From Bacteroidetes bacterium GWF2_41_31 (GTDB taxonomy: Bacteria > Bacteroidota > Bacteroidia > Bacteroidales > F082), in the NCBI GenBank assembly GCA_001769215.1, contig MEOL01000029.1, forward strand, positions 1-64,000: a DNA stretch of 64,000 bases, read 5' to 3'. Positions 25,344 to 34,326 of the stretch are shown here, piece by piece (the stretch's first letter is position 1; each line of letters starts with the position of its first letter). The position numbers and the translations under genes are program-made. The notes under the pieces were generated by a model. It was not told where the DNA came from, searched no databases, and worked only from the letters and a program-made list of their open reading frames with translations.

Positions 25344-27500
25344 ATGAGTTTAGTAGAAACAGGGATTGAAAAAGGACTGATAAGGTTTGACGAAGACAGA
25401 AACTTCATCACTTATATTCAACAAAACAAAAAACGCAGCTACAACAATCCCGAAGAGAAAGTTCAGGCAGAAACCTTTTTGACACTTGTTTTGAATTACG
25501 GCTATCCTGTAAACAGAATACAACAATATGTTTCAGTTCAAATGGGTTCTGAAACCAAAGAAGCAGACATAATTGTTTATGCTGACGATGAATGTGAAGA
25601 AACTTACATTTTAGTTGAGTGCAAAAAGGAAGAAATCACAGACCAGCAATTTAAAATTGCAGTTGATCAAGCATACAGTTATTGCGTTGCAGAAGGTGGT
25701 AAATACGTTTGGATAACTTCAAAAATAATCAATGAGTATTACGAAGTCTCGAAAGAGAAACCGAGAAGCAGAATTGCTATTCCCGACATTCCTCAATATG
25801 GTGTAAACAAGTTAGCTCCATACAAATATGTGAAAGGTGGTTTCTTGCAATCGGAAGGAGAAACAAAAACCAATATAGTTTCAGAACCAGACCCAAAAGT
25901 AAACCAAAAGTTTTTTGAACTTGAAATAGTAAGCGAAAGCGAATTAACCAAAATTTTTATTCAAGCTCATCAAGCTCTTTGGGGTGGCGGACAACGTAAT
26001 CCAAGCGTAGCATTTGACGAATTAGACAAACTGATTTTTTGTAAAATTTGGGATGAGAAACACCCAAGAAAAATTGGAGAGCCTTACGACTTCCAATTAT
26101 TCCGTGATGAAACTCCCGAAGATTTATTAGAACGTATCAAAGGGCTTTATGAACAAGGCAGGAAAAGAGACCCCGAAGTTTTTAAGGACGATATTACTTT
26201 AACTGCAACTGAAACACTGACAATCGTAAAATACTTTCAGCGCATTAACCTAAATAAAACTGACCTTGACAGCAAAGGCAAAGCCTTCGAAACTTTTATG
26301 GGCAGTTTCTTTCGTGGCGATTTCGGACAGTATTTCACACCAAGACCAATTGTGAAATTTATTGTTGACAGTTTACCAATTTACAACCAAAGCCGAGTAT
26401 TAGATACAAGTTGTGGTAGCGGTGGTTTCCTTTTGCACGCCTTAGATAAAGTGAGAGAACAAGCCGACGACTTCTATGATAAAGTAAAAGAAGAAAAAGA
26501 CCATTTCCGCCATTGGCACGACTTTGCAGAAAAGAATTTATTCGGCATTGAGATTAACGACCAAATTGCACGAACCGCCAAAATGAATATGATTATTCAC
26601 GATGACGGACACACCAATGTTATTGCATCGGACGGACTTTTGAGCGATAGCGATATGCAAGCAAAATCGAAGAACAAAGAATTTGTTTATGGAACTTTCG
26701 ATTTTATCATTACCAATCCACCTTTTGGAAGCAGCATTAAGCAAACCGAAAAAGCTTATATGCACCAATATAATTTAGCCGTAAAAGAAGTGGACTGGCT
26801 AAATACAACCTCAAGCAGCAAAGCTGCTTTGCGTGACAGCCAATCCACCGAAGTTTTGTTTTTGGAGCAATGCCATAAATTTTTGACCGAACACGGATAT
26901 TTGGCAATTGTAATTCCTGATGGAATTTTAACCAACAGCAGCCTGCAATATGTGAGAGATAACATTGAAGAAATGTATCGAATTGTTGCTGTAGTTTCAA
27001 TGCCTCAAACAGCTTTTAGTGCTACTGGTGCAGGGGTTAAAAGTTCGGTTTTGTTTGTGCGTAAACACAAAGAAAAACAAACCGAAAAAATCAGCAATCT
27101 GAAAGAGAAATTAAAAGAGACTGTAAGGACAGACTCAAATTATATTACCACCATTGAGAAATGGGAAAAAGAAAAAGTTACTGCAATCAAAACATTAGAA
27201 GAAGAAGCTAAAAAGAACAATCCAAAGGCAAATAAAAAGGAAATTACAGAAATGATACAAGCCGACAAATCGGCTGTTCAAACTGCATTTACCGATAAAG
27301 TGAATTTGTTTAAGGAAGAACTAACTGAAAAATACTTTTTAGCTAAACAAACTGCTTTGGACGATTACCCTATTTTTATGGCAATAGCCGAAGATATTGG
27401 CTATGATGCCACAGGGCGGAACACCAACAACAACGAACTGACTGAAATAGGAAAAGAACTTGCCAAGTTCATTGCTCACATTAACAAAACAGAGAAGTAA
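25344..27500 (+). CDS. Fused restriction nuclease and adenine methyltransferase (type I-like HsdM with HsdR_N domain)
   Basis: A 718-residue protein joining two activities. Residues about 30-150 form an HsdR N-terminal-type PD-(D/E)XK nuclease domain: Asp75 in EADIIVY and Glu92-Cys-Lys94 in VECKK fit the catalytic set. Residues about 290-640 form an N6-adenine methyltransferase of the HsdM type: GQYFTPRPIV (motif X region), DTSCGSGGF (motif I, SAM binding, residues 354-362) and NPPFG (motif IV, from residue 458). A Lys/Glu-rich coiled coil follows. No DEAD/helicase motor is present in this protein or nearby, so it is not a classical type I system; the layout resembles BcgI-like type II enzymes (A subunit R-M, B subunit specificity). 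The next gene overlaps by one base. Confidence 0.88.
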   Translation: MSLVETGIEKGLIRFDEDRNFITYIQQNKKRSYNNPEEKVQAETFLTLVLNYGYPVNRIQQYVSVQMGSETKEADIIVYADDECEETYILVECKKEEITDQQFKIAVDQAYSYCVAEGGKYVWITSKIINEYYEVSKEKPRSRIAIPDIPQYGVNKLAPYKYVKGGFLQSEGETKTNIVSEPDPKVNQKFFELEIVSESELTKIFIQAHQALWGGGQRNPSVAFDELDKLIFCKIWDEKHPRKIGEPYDFQLFRDETPEDLLERIKGLYEQGRKRDPEVFKDDITLTATETLTIVKYFQRINLNKTDLDSKGKAFETFMGSFFRGDFGQYFTPRPIVKFIVDSLPIYNQSRVLDTSCGSGGFLLHALDKVREQADDFYDKVKEEKDHFRHWHDFAEKNLFGIEINDQIARTAKMNMIIHDDGHTNVIASDGLLSDSDMQAKSKNKEFVYGTFDFIITNPPFGSSIKQTEKAYMHQYNLAVKEVDWLNTTSSSKAALRDSQSTEVLFLEQCHKFLTEHGYLAIVIPDGILTNSSLQYVRDNIEEMYRIVAVVSMPQTAFSATGAGVKSSVLFVRKHKEKQTEKISNLKEKLKETVRTDSNYITTIEKWEKEKVTAIKTLEEEAKKNNPKANKKEITEMIQADKSAVQTAFTDKVNLFKEELTEKYFLAKQTALDDYPIFMAIAEDIGYDATGRNTNNNELTEIGKELAKFIAHINKTEK

Positions 27501-28942
27501 TGAGCAGTTATACTATTTCAAAATCACTCAATCCAAAACGAGTTTTCATTTTGCAAAAAAGTGAATTGGAAAAACGCCTTGACCCTTTCTTTTACATTCC
27601 CGAATTATTAGAACTTGAAAAGAAAGTATTAGCCAAGAAGCCAAAGAAATTAAGGGATTACGTTGTAAGTGTTTCAAGCGGTGCAACACCAAAGACAACT
27701 GAAAGCGAATTGTATTATGCAGAAAAAGAAAACGGAATACCGTTTTTAAGGGTTCAAAATCTTTCGCCAACAGGCGTTTTAGAATTTGACGACTGCAAAT
27801 ACATCAACCACGAAACACATAATGGAATGTTGAAACGTAGCCAAGTTTCAACAGGAGATTTATTAGTGAAAATTACCGGCGTTGGACGAATGGCAGTTGC
27901 ATCAGTTGCACCTGAAGGATTTATAGGCAATATCAATCAGCACATTTGCGTAATAAAAACAGGAAGCAAAGAAATTAGTGAAACGCTTGCAGCGTTTCTC
28001 AATTCAGACATTGGCGAAAAATTAGCAAGTCGCAGAAGTGCAGGCGGAACAAGACCAGCGTTAGATTATCCTGCATTGCTTTCAATTCCAATAATTGAAG
28101 ACAAACGTATTTTACAAATAACCAATAAAGTAATTGAACAGAAACAGAAGAACGAAGCAGAAGCTGAAAAACTACTTTCAAGTATTGATGATTATTTATT
28201 AAAAGAGTTAGGAATAAAACTACCTGAACCGCCCGAAAACAATTTAAAGAATAGAATTTATAAAACAACAATCAATCAAGTTACAGGCAATCGCTTTGAC
28301 CCATTCTATCATCAAGCATATTTCATTGAAGTTGAAAAGTCAATTAAAGCAAATAAATATCGGGCAGATATTTTGCGTAATCAACTTTCATTTATAGAAA
28401 GTGGTAGCAGACCCAAAGGCGGAGCAACAAGAGACGATGAAGGTATTTTGAGCTTAGGTGGCGAACACGTTAATAGTTTTTGTGAAGTCCAAGTAAGGAC
28501 AGCTAAATATATTCCATTAGAGTTTCATCAATCTATTCTTTCAACAGAAACAAAGTTGAATGACATTTTATTTGTTAAGGACGGTGCAACAACTGGAAAA
28601 GTTGGTATGATAAATAAAAAGGAATACTCAGGTCAAAACATAAATGAACACGTCTTTTTATTGCGACCAATTGCAACAATCAATGCTTTCTATTTAGTTA
28701 ACTATCTAAATTCAAAAGTTGCTCAAATTATTATTAAAAAACTAATTGCAGGTGCAACAGTAACTGGTATTACAAAAGATGCTCTAAAGTCATTACCAAT
28801 ACCAATTCCACCAATTGACAAGCAAAAGGAAATTGCTAATCACGTTACAGGAATTAGAAATAAAGCACAGCAACTTAAAGACAAGACCAAAGAACTCTTG
28901 AAAAAAGCAAGTGAAGAAATTGAAGAAATATTATTGAATTAG
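27500..28942 (+). CDS. hsdS: DNA specificity subunit (HsdS-like)
   Basis: A 480-residue DNA-recognition subunit with the classical two-fold HsdS layout: target-recognition domain 1 at about residues 15-195, a helical spacer (about 200-235), target-recognition domain 2 at about 270-440, and a C-terminal helical stretch. The closing motifs of each domain are clear: RRSAGGTRPALDYPALLSIPI and KLIAGATVTGITKDALKSLPIPIPP. Its ATG overlaps the stop of the fused nuclease-methylase gene (TAATGA), so both are made together. Two recognition domains imply a bipartite target such as those of type I or BcgI-like enzymes; the target itself cannot be read off. Confidence 0.92.
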   Translation: MSSYTISKSLNPKRVFILQKSELEKRLDPFFYIPELLELEKKVLAKKPKKLRDYVVSVSSGATPKTTESELYYAEKENGIPFLRVQNLSPTGVLEFDDCKYINHETHNGMLKRSQVSTGDLLVKITGVGRMAVASVAPEGFIGNINQHICVIKTGSKEISETLAAFLNSDIGEKLASRRSAGGTRPALDYPALLSIPIIEDKRILQITNKVIEQKQKNEAEAEKLLSSIDDYLLKELGIKLPEPPENNLKNRIYKTTINQVTGNRFDPFYHQAYFIEVEKSIKANKYRADILRNQLSFIESGSRPKGGATRDDEGILSLGGEHVNSFCEVQVRTAKYIPLEFHQSILSTETKLNDILFVKDGATTGKVGMINKKEYSGQNINEHVFLLRPIATINAFYLVNYLNSKVAQIIIKKLIAGATVTGITKDALKSLPIPIPPIDKQKEIANHVTGIRNKAQQLKDKTKELLKKASEEIEEILLN

Positions 28943-29022
28943 CCAACGCCTTTATTGGCACATTTGCAATTCGCACGAGCCAACATGCAGACCAAAAATT
29001 GCAAAAGAGCTTATCTGTCAGT
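28941..29022 (+). repeat. Right flank repeat of the R-M cassette
   Basis: Begins at the stop codon of the specificity gene with AGCCAACGCC and shares ordered motifs (ATTTGCAA, CGCACGAGCCAACA, ACCAAAAATTGCAAAAGAGC) with 25210-25293. Identity is only moderate. The following stretch to 29166 shows no gene; a 63-codon frame there lies across the repeat and is not credible. Confidence 0.55.
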
Positions 29023-29166
29023 CAACGCATTTATGCCTGACACTAAAAACTATTTTTTTTCGAAAACGATGTTGCATTTAATGTTCAATTCAAACGATTA
29101 CCCTTTACAACAAGACAAAATGTTAATTGGCATCAAGACAAAATGATGATTTAAGAAGTGAAATCC

Positions 29167-30198
29167 TTATTTTGTTTTTCTGTGTTCATCCAAAAAAATC
29201 CCTGCAGTCTGCTCAATACACTCTTTTACGGGCATAAACCTGATGCCGGTGGCTGCCATGATTTTGGCATTTGAATACCTGTATTGCTGGTTGGCCGTGT
29301 GGGCTGTTTCCCTGGTGATGCTTGATTTCTTTCCGGTAAACAATCCTGCCAATGCCAGCACCCGCCAACTGATGGCACTTAAAATCTTTCCTGCCCTGAA
29401 TTTTGGCCGTTGAACCTGAAGTGCATCGGCTATCCAGTTGAACAACTGTTGATAGGGTACGTTTTCTGACGAAACAATGTACCTTTCTCCCTGCAGGTCA
29501 CTGTTCATCAATAGGATCATCACTTTTGCCACATCGTTAACGCCCACGAATCCGTTGGAGCCGGTGGTGAAAAACTTCAGTCCCTTCCACATGGTTTCAA
29601 AAAGATGAGGGCTCCCCTGATTCCAGTTCCCGGGACCAATAATGATGGATGGGTTAATAATAACGGCAGTTAATCCTTCGGCCATTCCTCTCCAGACTTC
29701 TTGTTCAGCCTCATATTTACTCTTTGAATAGACCGATGTTTTCTTGTTGCTCCAATAGGTGGTCTCGGAAACGACTTCCTTATTTTGAACACGGCCCAGG
29801 GTTCCGATGGAGCTCACATAAACCAGCTTTTTAACGCGTTTCTCCAAAGCAATATTGACCACGTTGGCCGTTCCTGTGATATTTACCTTCTCAATGGTCG
29901 ATTTGTTTTGACCCTGAAAAGAAACGATGGCGGCCGCATGGTAGATTTGATCAACCCCCTCAAAGGCATCCTGTAGCGAGGGGATGTCCATGATATCACC
30001 TTCAATCCATTGAATACGTTTCCATTGCTTATCAGAAAAAGGGGTGTACCAGGAAAATATTTTATGGGTTAATTCTGTGGACGAAGAGGCCCGTTTAAGG
30101 GCGATCACATGTTGTCCCGATAATGTCAGGTGGTAAAGAAGATGCGAGCCAACAAGTCCGGTACCTCCGGTAACCAATATCTTCAATTGGTTCTCCAT
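29167..30198 (-). CDS. NAD-dependent epimerase/dehydratase (extended SDR, dihydroflavonol reductase-like)
   Basis: A 343-residue oxidoreductase or epimerase. The Rossmann motif TGGTGLVGSHL is at about residues 10-20, YHAAA in the expected place, and the catalytic Tyr and Lys in VYSKSKYEAE. NPSIIIGPGNW and the overall pattern match the dihydroflavonol-4-reductase-like group of extended SDRs found widely in Bacteroidota; the substrate is not evident. It begins one base after the SAM hydrolase gene, so both share the promoter at 31058. It is the first core gene right of the island. Confidence 0.88.
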   Translation of the reverse strand: MENQLKILVTGGTGLVGSHLLYHLTLSGQHVIALKRASSSTELTHKIFSWYTPFSDKQWKRIQWIEGDIMDIPSLQDAFEGVDQIYHAAAIVSFQGQNKSTIEKVNITGTANVVNIALEKRVKKLVYVSSIGTLGRVQNKEVVSETTYWSNKKTSVYSKSKYEAEQEVWRGMAEGLTAVIINPSIIIGPGNWNQGSPHLFETMWKGLKFFTTGSNGFVGVNDVAKVMILLMNSDLQGERYIVSSENVPYQQLFNWIADALQVQRPKFRAGKILSAISWRVLALAGLFTGKKSSITRETAHTANQQYRYSNAKIMAATGIRFMPVKECIEQTAGIFLDEHRKTK

Positions 30199-30199
30199 C

Positions 30200-31009
30200 C
30201 TAAAACAGGGTTGTGTTGTGATCTTCTTTAGTTATCAAACTAACCACCACAGGGTCATTTTTCCGAATGCCCAGTAACGAGGCCGCTTTCCCCTGGTTGA
30301 TTGCAATTTCCAGCAGTCCGTTCGAAGCAAAAACGGCTACAATTTCTCCGGGCCTGGCATCGGTATAGGCCTCTTTTACTTCAGTTACTTTATATTTTTG
30401 TGACCTGAATGAAATAACAAAGGGGTGGTTTCTTACAAAAGCCTGGAATGTTTTTCGGTCAATGTTGGTGATCAGGTTCTGGTAACCATCAATATGAATC
30501 ACCATGGCTTTAATGTCAGCCTGGCCAACCACCGGTTTAAACAACATTTTCTTTACCAATTCTGTTTTGACATCTCCCATTTCTTTTGGATTGTCACCAC
30601 GGGCAATGCGTGCTGCAGCAATGGCAAACCGGTCACGGCTCGAGAACGTGAACCCGCTGGATTCATGCGGAATATCCAATTCGATCATCCATTCGGGCGG
30701 GCCATCGAAAATCATCGAAAATACCCCATTATCGGTACCAATAAAATACTGTCCCAAATAAAATGCAATGGTATGTGGTTCCTGTATCGATTCCTCGGTG
30801 TTGATGCCGATGATGTGTATGGAGCCTTCAGGGAAGCTGGGAAACACATGGCGCAGCATAAAGGCAGCTTCTCCCGAATCGAATTTGTTTATTTCATGGG
30901 TGATATCAACTATCCGTGCTTCAGGAAAGTGTTTGTAGATCATTCCTTTTACTGCCCCGATATAGTAATCTGCAGTTCCCCAATCACTTGTTAATGTAAT
31001 TACACCCAT
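30200..31009 (-). CDS. SAM hydrolase / SAM hydroxide adenosyltransferase family (DUF62)
   Basis: A 269-residue protein of the SAM hydroxide adenosyltransferase family, which splits S-adenosylmethionine to adenosine and methionine. The start MGVITLTSDWGTADYYIGAVKGM has the family Asp and the following conserved segments VDITHEI, FPEGSIHIIGI and the FIGTDNGVFS motif are all seen. The length is typical. First gene of a two-gene operon with the SDR gene; a palindrome sits right at the predicted transcript start. Confidence 0.88.
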   Translation of the reverse strand: MGVITLTSDWGTADYYIGAVKGMIYKHFPEARIVDITHEINKFDSGEAAFMLRHVFPSFPEGSIHIIGINTEESIQEPHTIAFYLGQYFIGTDNGVFSMIFDGPPEWMIELDIPHESSGFTFSSRDRFAIAAARIARGDNPKEMGDVKTELVKKMLFKPVVGQADIKAMVIHIDGYQNLITNIDRKTFQAFVRNHPFVISFRSQKYKVTEVKEAYTDARPGEIVAVFASNGLLEIAINQGKAASLLGIRKNDPVVVSLITKEDHNTTLF

Positions 31010-31035
31010 CGCACAGCCTATTGATAATCAGTAAA

Positions 31036-31055
31036 TTTTCGGTTTCAACCGAAAA
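31036..31055. promoter_or_regulatory. Palindrome at the SAM hydrolase transcript start
   Basis: TTTTCGGTT-TC-AACCGAAAA, a nine-bp inverted repeat immediately downstream of the leftward -7 box. It may be an operator or a 5' mRNA hairpin. Confidence 0.5.
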
Positions 31056-31057
31056 AT

Positions 31058-31065
31058 CAAAATTA
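31058..31065 (-). promoter_or_regulatory. -7 box of the SAM hydrolase operon
   Basis: TAATTTTG read leftward, a full TAnnTTTG match, about 50 bases before the ATG at 31009. Confidence 0.6.
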
Positions 31066-31101
31066 TGAAAAAAAGAGTCCATGGGACGGAACTATTTTTA
31101 A

Positions 31102-31109
31102 TATTTTTG
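31102..31109 (+). promoter_or_regulatory. -7 box of phoH
   Basis: TATTTTTG, full match, 40 bases before the ATG at 31150 and divergent from the SAM hydrolase promoter. Confidence 0.6.
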
Positions 31110-31149
31110 ATGCCAGATAAAATCTTTTCCATTTATCTGTTGTTTGCCT

Positions 31150-32106
31150 ATGACCGATCGTGTGATTCAAATAGAAGTGGCCAGTCCGCTGGAGGTATTC
31201 GGGCCGGCAGATGTGTTTCTGACACAGATGCAAAACATGTATCCCAAATTAAAAATCGTTGCCCGTGGTGAATTCCTCAAGCTCTTTGGTGATATTGACG
31301 AAATCACCCGTTTTGAAAACAGATTTGATTTGCTCCAGGTTCATTTTGAACGCTTTGGTAAGATCAATGAAGAGGCCATCAGTCAGATCATGGGAGACGA
31401 TGAAAATGACGTGGTCGCAGGTCAGCCAGTCGGCGAGGATATTTTAGTTTTTGGCAGGTATGGAAAAGTAATCAAGGCAATGACTCCCAACCAGAAAAAA
31501 ATGGTGAGTAGCAGCGTTAACAATGAACTGGTGTTCGCCATCGGACCGGCAGGAACGGGAAAGACCTATACCGCCGTGGCTTTAGCCGTGAGGGCATTGA
31601 AAAACAAGGAGGTAAGAAAAATCATTCTCACCCGGCCTGCGATCGAAGCAGGGGAGAGCCTTGGCTTTTTACCCGGCGACATGAAGGAAAAGCTCGACCC
31701 TTACATGCAACCTTTGTACGATGCTTTGCGCGATATGCTGCCAACGCAAAAGTTTCTTTCTTATCTTGAAGATGAAACAATAGAAATAGCACCACTTGCC
31801 TTTATGCGGGGACGTACTTTAAGTAATGTGTATGCCATTCTCGATGAGGCCCAGAATGCAACCGAAGGCCAGTTGAAGATGTTTTTAACCCGCATGGGAA
31901 AATCATCCAAATTTATCGTCACAGGCGACATTACTCAAATTGACCTGCCACGAAAGCAACAATCCGGACTTTTTCAGGCACAAAATATCCTGAAGGGCAT
32001 CAACGGCATCGATTTTATTTATCTCGATGGCGGTGATGTTGTTCGCCATAAACTGGTTACCAAAATTATTGAAGCCTATTCAAAAACTGAAGATCAAAGC
32101 TCATAA
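31150..32106 (+). CDS. phoH: PhoH-family ATPase
   Basis: A 318-residue cytosolic P-loop ATPase of the PhoH-like group (related to helicase superfamily I and linked to RNA metabolism and ribosome function). An N-terminal KH-like part precedes the Walker A motif [11 protein letters not shown] at about residue 132, and [13 protein letters not shown] is Walker [11 protein letters not shown] is the family sensor motif. The ATG at 31150 is preferred to the TTG two codons earlier. It is followed two bases later by purC, so the two are probably co-transcribed. Confidence 0.93.
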   Translation: MTDRVIQIEVASPLEVFGPADVFLTQMQNMYPKLKIVARGEFLKLFGDIDEITRFENRFDLLQVHFERFGKINEEAISQIMGDDENDVVAGQPVGEDILVFGRYGKVIKAMTPNQKKMVSSSVNNELVFAIGPAGTGKTYTAVALAVRALKNKEVRKIILTRPAIEAGESLGFLPGDMKEKLDPYMQPLYDALRDMLPTQKFLSYLEDETIEIAPLAFMRGRTLSNVYAILDEAQNATEGQLKMFLTRMGKSSKFIVTGDITQIDLPRKQQSGLFQAQNILKGINGIDFIYLDGGDVVRHKLVTKIIEAYSKTEDQSS

Positions 32107-32108
32107 AT

Positions 32109-33062
32109 ATGAAGATAGAAGCCCTGACGCAAACAGAATTCGTTTTTCCAAAACAGAAAAGCGTGTATCACGGAAAAGTTCGTGATGTGTACAATATTGA
32201 TGATCAGCTGCTGGTGATGGTGGCCTCCGACCGGATTTCGGCTTTTGATGTGGTTCTTCCACGAGGTATCCCTTTCAAAGGGCAGGTGCTCAATCAGATA
32301 GCTGCTAAGTTTTTAGATGCTACCCGTGATATTGTACCCAACTGGAAAACAGCCAGCCCCGATCCCATGGTAACAGTGGGAGTTCTTTGCAAACCTTTTC
32401 CCATCGAAATGATTGTCCGGGGATACCTGACCGGTAGCTCGTGGAGAACCTATAAATCAGGCGCCCGTGAAATATGCGGCGTGCCGGTGGCCGATGGACT
32501 AAAAGAGCATCAGCGCTTTCCAAAGCCCATTATCACTCCTACCACCAAAGCCGATGAGGGCCATGATGAGGATATTTCGCGTGAAGAAATTCTGCGTCAG
32601 GGATTGATATCGGAATCAGATTATACACAACTGGAAAAATATGCCCTGGCCTTGTTTGAAAGAGGTACGCAGATGGCGGCAGAAAAAGGTCTGATCCTGG
32701 TGGATACCAAGTATGAATTTGGAAAGAAAGACGGAAAGATTGTGCTGATCGATGAAATTCATACCCCTGACTCCTCTCGCTATTTTTATGCTGACGAATA
32801 TGAAGAACGCTTTGCAAAAGGGGAGCCTCAAAGACAATTGTCAAAAGAATTCGTCAGGGAATGGCTCATGGAGAATGGTTTTCAGGGTATAACAGGGCAA
32901 ACAGTGCCCGAAATGACGGATGAATTTGTCGACAGTGTTTCGGAGAGGTACATCGAATTGTATGAAATGGTAACCGGTGAGCCTTTTAAACGGTCAGTGT
33001 CGGAAGATGTGATTTCGAGAATTGAATTCAATATCAACAATTTTCTGAGCAATAAACTTTGA
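32109..33062 (+). CDS. purC: SAICAR synthase (phosphoribosylaminoimidazole-succinocarboxamide synthase)
   Basis: A 317-residue purine biosynthesis enzyme that condenses CAIR with aspartate. The [29 protein letters not shown] start, the [13 protein letters not shown] motif, and LVDTKYEFG with [11 protein letters not shown] are diagnostic. The length fits the longer (about 300-residue) SAICAR synthase type rather than the 240-residue type. It starts two bases after phoH. Its stop codon abuts a 17-bp inverted repeat that ends a MITE-like element. Confidence 0.96.
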   Translation: MKIEALTQTEFVFPKQKSVYHGKVRDVYNIDDQLLVMVASDRISAFDVVLPRGIPFKGQVLNQIAAKFLDATRDIVPNWKTASPDPMVTVGVLCKPFPIEMIVRGYLTGSSWRTYKSGAREICGVPVADGLKEHQRFPKPIITPTTKADEGHDEDISREEILRQGLISESDYTQLEKYALALFERGTQMAAEKGLILVDTKYEFGKKDGKIVLIDEIHTPDSSRYFYADEYEERFAKGEPQRQLSKEFVREWLMENGFQGITGQTVPEMTDEFVDSVSERYIELYEMVTGEPFKRSVSEDVISRIEFNINNFLSNKL

Positions 33063-33220
33063 GTCCACTCCGAAAAGTATGTATTCATTGATTTTCAACT
33101 CATTTACCCCCAACCCCTAAAGGGGAATTCGTTGAAAATCAACAAACTATTTAAAGTCCCCTTTAAGGGATTCCAGCCTGCGGTTGGCAGGTAGGGGTTA
33201 TTGACTTTTCGGAGTGGACT
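33062..33220. mobile_element. MITE-like element with 17-bp terminal inverted repeats
   Basis: The whole 159-bp spacer between convergent purC and the transglutaminase-like gene is bounded by AGTCCACTCCGAAAAGT (33062-33078) and its perfect reverse complement (33204-33220). Inside are a second inverted repeat GATTTTCAAC / GTTGAAAATC and GC-rich palindromes around CCCCTAAAGGGG. It encodes nothing and can fold into one long hairpin. It may double as terminator. No target duplication could be shown. Confidence 0.65.
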
Positions 33221-33225
33221 AAAAT

Positions 33226-34146
33226 TTAGCAAATTTTCTGGCCTAAATGGGCAGGTGTTTCATCGAGTAATTGCATGAATTTGAGGATATTGTTGCCTTT
33301 GGTGGTTCTGTTTTCTTCTATCAGATTCAGATGTAGTTCATGTAAAAATTGGACCGCCATCACCTTTTGGGAGCACGGTAAAGAATACTCGTCCATCTTG
33401 TTCATCCCCAGGTGCGAACCGTAAGCATTGATTTCGTTTTGGGTAAAGATTGCACCCGAATGGGATGGGTTAATATAAAATAGCACGTCGTTTTTATTGG
33501 GTGGTTGTCCGCTCAAATACCTTTTTCTGGCATTCCTTTCCAGATAAGCCAGAACAAACTGATTGGGTAAGTTAATTCCGCTTAAGGGGATGTGAAGTTT
33601 TTGGCCGATCATCAGGTAAATCAGGCCCATCGAGATGGCATTGCCCGTTTTTCGGTTATGAAAAGAATCAGGAAAAAATCCATGGAGGCGATTTTGACCG
33701 GGAAGATAATTTGTAAGATCATATACTTTATAGAGTACATGGTTTATTACATTAATCTCCTCCAGTGCGGTCAGGTTATCGTTGAATTCAAGCCAGCAGT
33801 CACGATAAAGGTGATCCATCCATTTTTGCTGTTCATCACGTTCATAATGTTCATCGATATATTCAGCCAGAATATGCATCATGTCGATGGGAGTGCGGGA
33901 GTCATCCTTTAACCACTCTAATATTAAATGAGATGCATGCTGAAATTTTATTTCCTCAATGGAGCTTTCGAGCCTCCTGGAAACTCTGGTGTTGAAAGTG
34001 TGAAGCCAGGCCTCCTCTAAAAATGGAATGGCCGCTGTGCCATAATTAATCACTTTGTTTTGAATCCCTGAAAAAATGTCTTCGTTTGGCTCATCCATTA
34101 AACTCACCAAAGCATCAATTTCACTGTGGCTAACAATCAAGGTCAT
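33226..34146 (-). CDS. Transglutaminase-like (SirB1-type) protein
   Basis: About 306 residues from the ATG at 34146 (MTLIVSHSEIDALVSLMDEPNEDIF); a longer frame from 34227 would add 27 weakly conserved residues. The middle third resembles the transglutaminase-core-2/SirB1 group found next to many Bacteroidota genes: HHVLYKVYDLT-like segment NHVLYKVYDLTNY, RKTGNAISMGLIYLMIGQKL and PNQFVLAYL. The Cys-His-Asp catalytic set is not obvious: the usual Cys position seems to be Asn or Gly (KTGNAIS). It may be a non-catalytic peptide-binding member. Function unknown. Confidence 0.72.
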   Translation of the reverse strand: MTLIVSHSEIDALVSLMDEPNEDIFSGIQNKVINYGTAAIPFLEEAWLHTFNTRVSRRLESSIEEIKFQHASHLILEWLKDDSRTPIDMMHILAEYIDEHYERDEQQKWMDHLYRDCWLEFNDNLTALEEINVINHVLYKVYDLTNYLPGQNRLHGFFPDSFHNRKTGNAISMGLIYLMIGQKLHIPLSGINLPNQFVLAYLERNARKRYLSGQPPNKNDVLFYINPSHSGAIFTQNEINAYGSHLGMNKMDEYSLPCSQKVMAVQFLHELHLNLIEENRTTKGNNILKFMQLLDETPAHLGQKIC

Positions 34147-34267
34147 AATCCTGGGGACAAGTGATTTTTGTGTAAAAATACAATCCTGTTGTCCACTATT
34201 CACTTTCAAGTAACCAGAGTTAATCACAGGTGATTGTTAACAAAGCCAATATGGGTCAGGTCGTATG

Positions 34268-34308
34268 AAAAATGAAAAACCCACGGCAATTTGTCGCGGG
34301 TTTTGGTT
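34268..34308 (-). terminator. Terminator of the superoxide dismutase gene
   Basis: On the leftward strand, AAAACCCGCGAC / GCCGTGGGTTTTT with a short AT loop follows the sod stop. One internal mismatch. The T-run is present after the stem. Confidence 0.6.
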
Positions 34309-34326
34309 TTATTTGATGAAAGAAGA

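Noticed and set aside
28955-29146. 63-codon open frame behind the specificity gene
   Set aside because: It starts at TTG, lies across the flank repeat, and its product has no signal, domain or recognisable composition.
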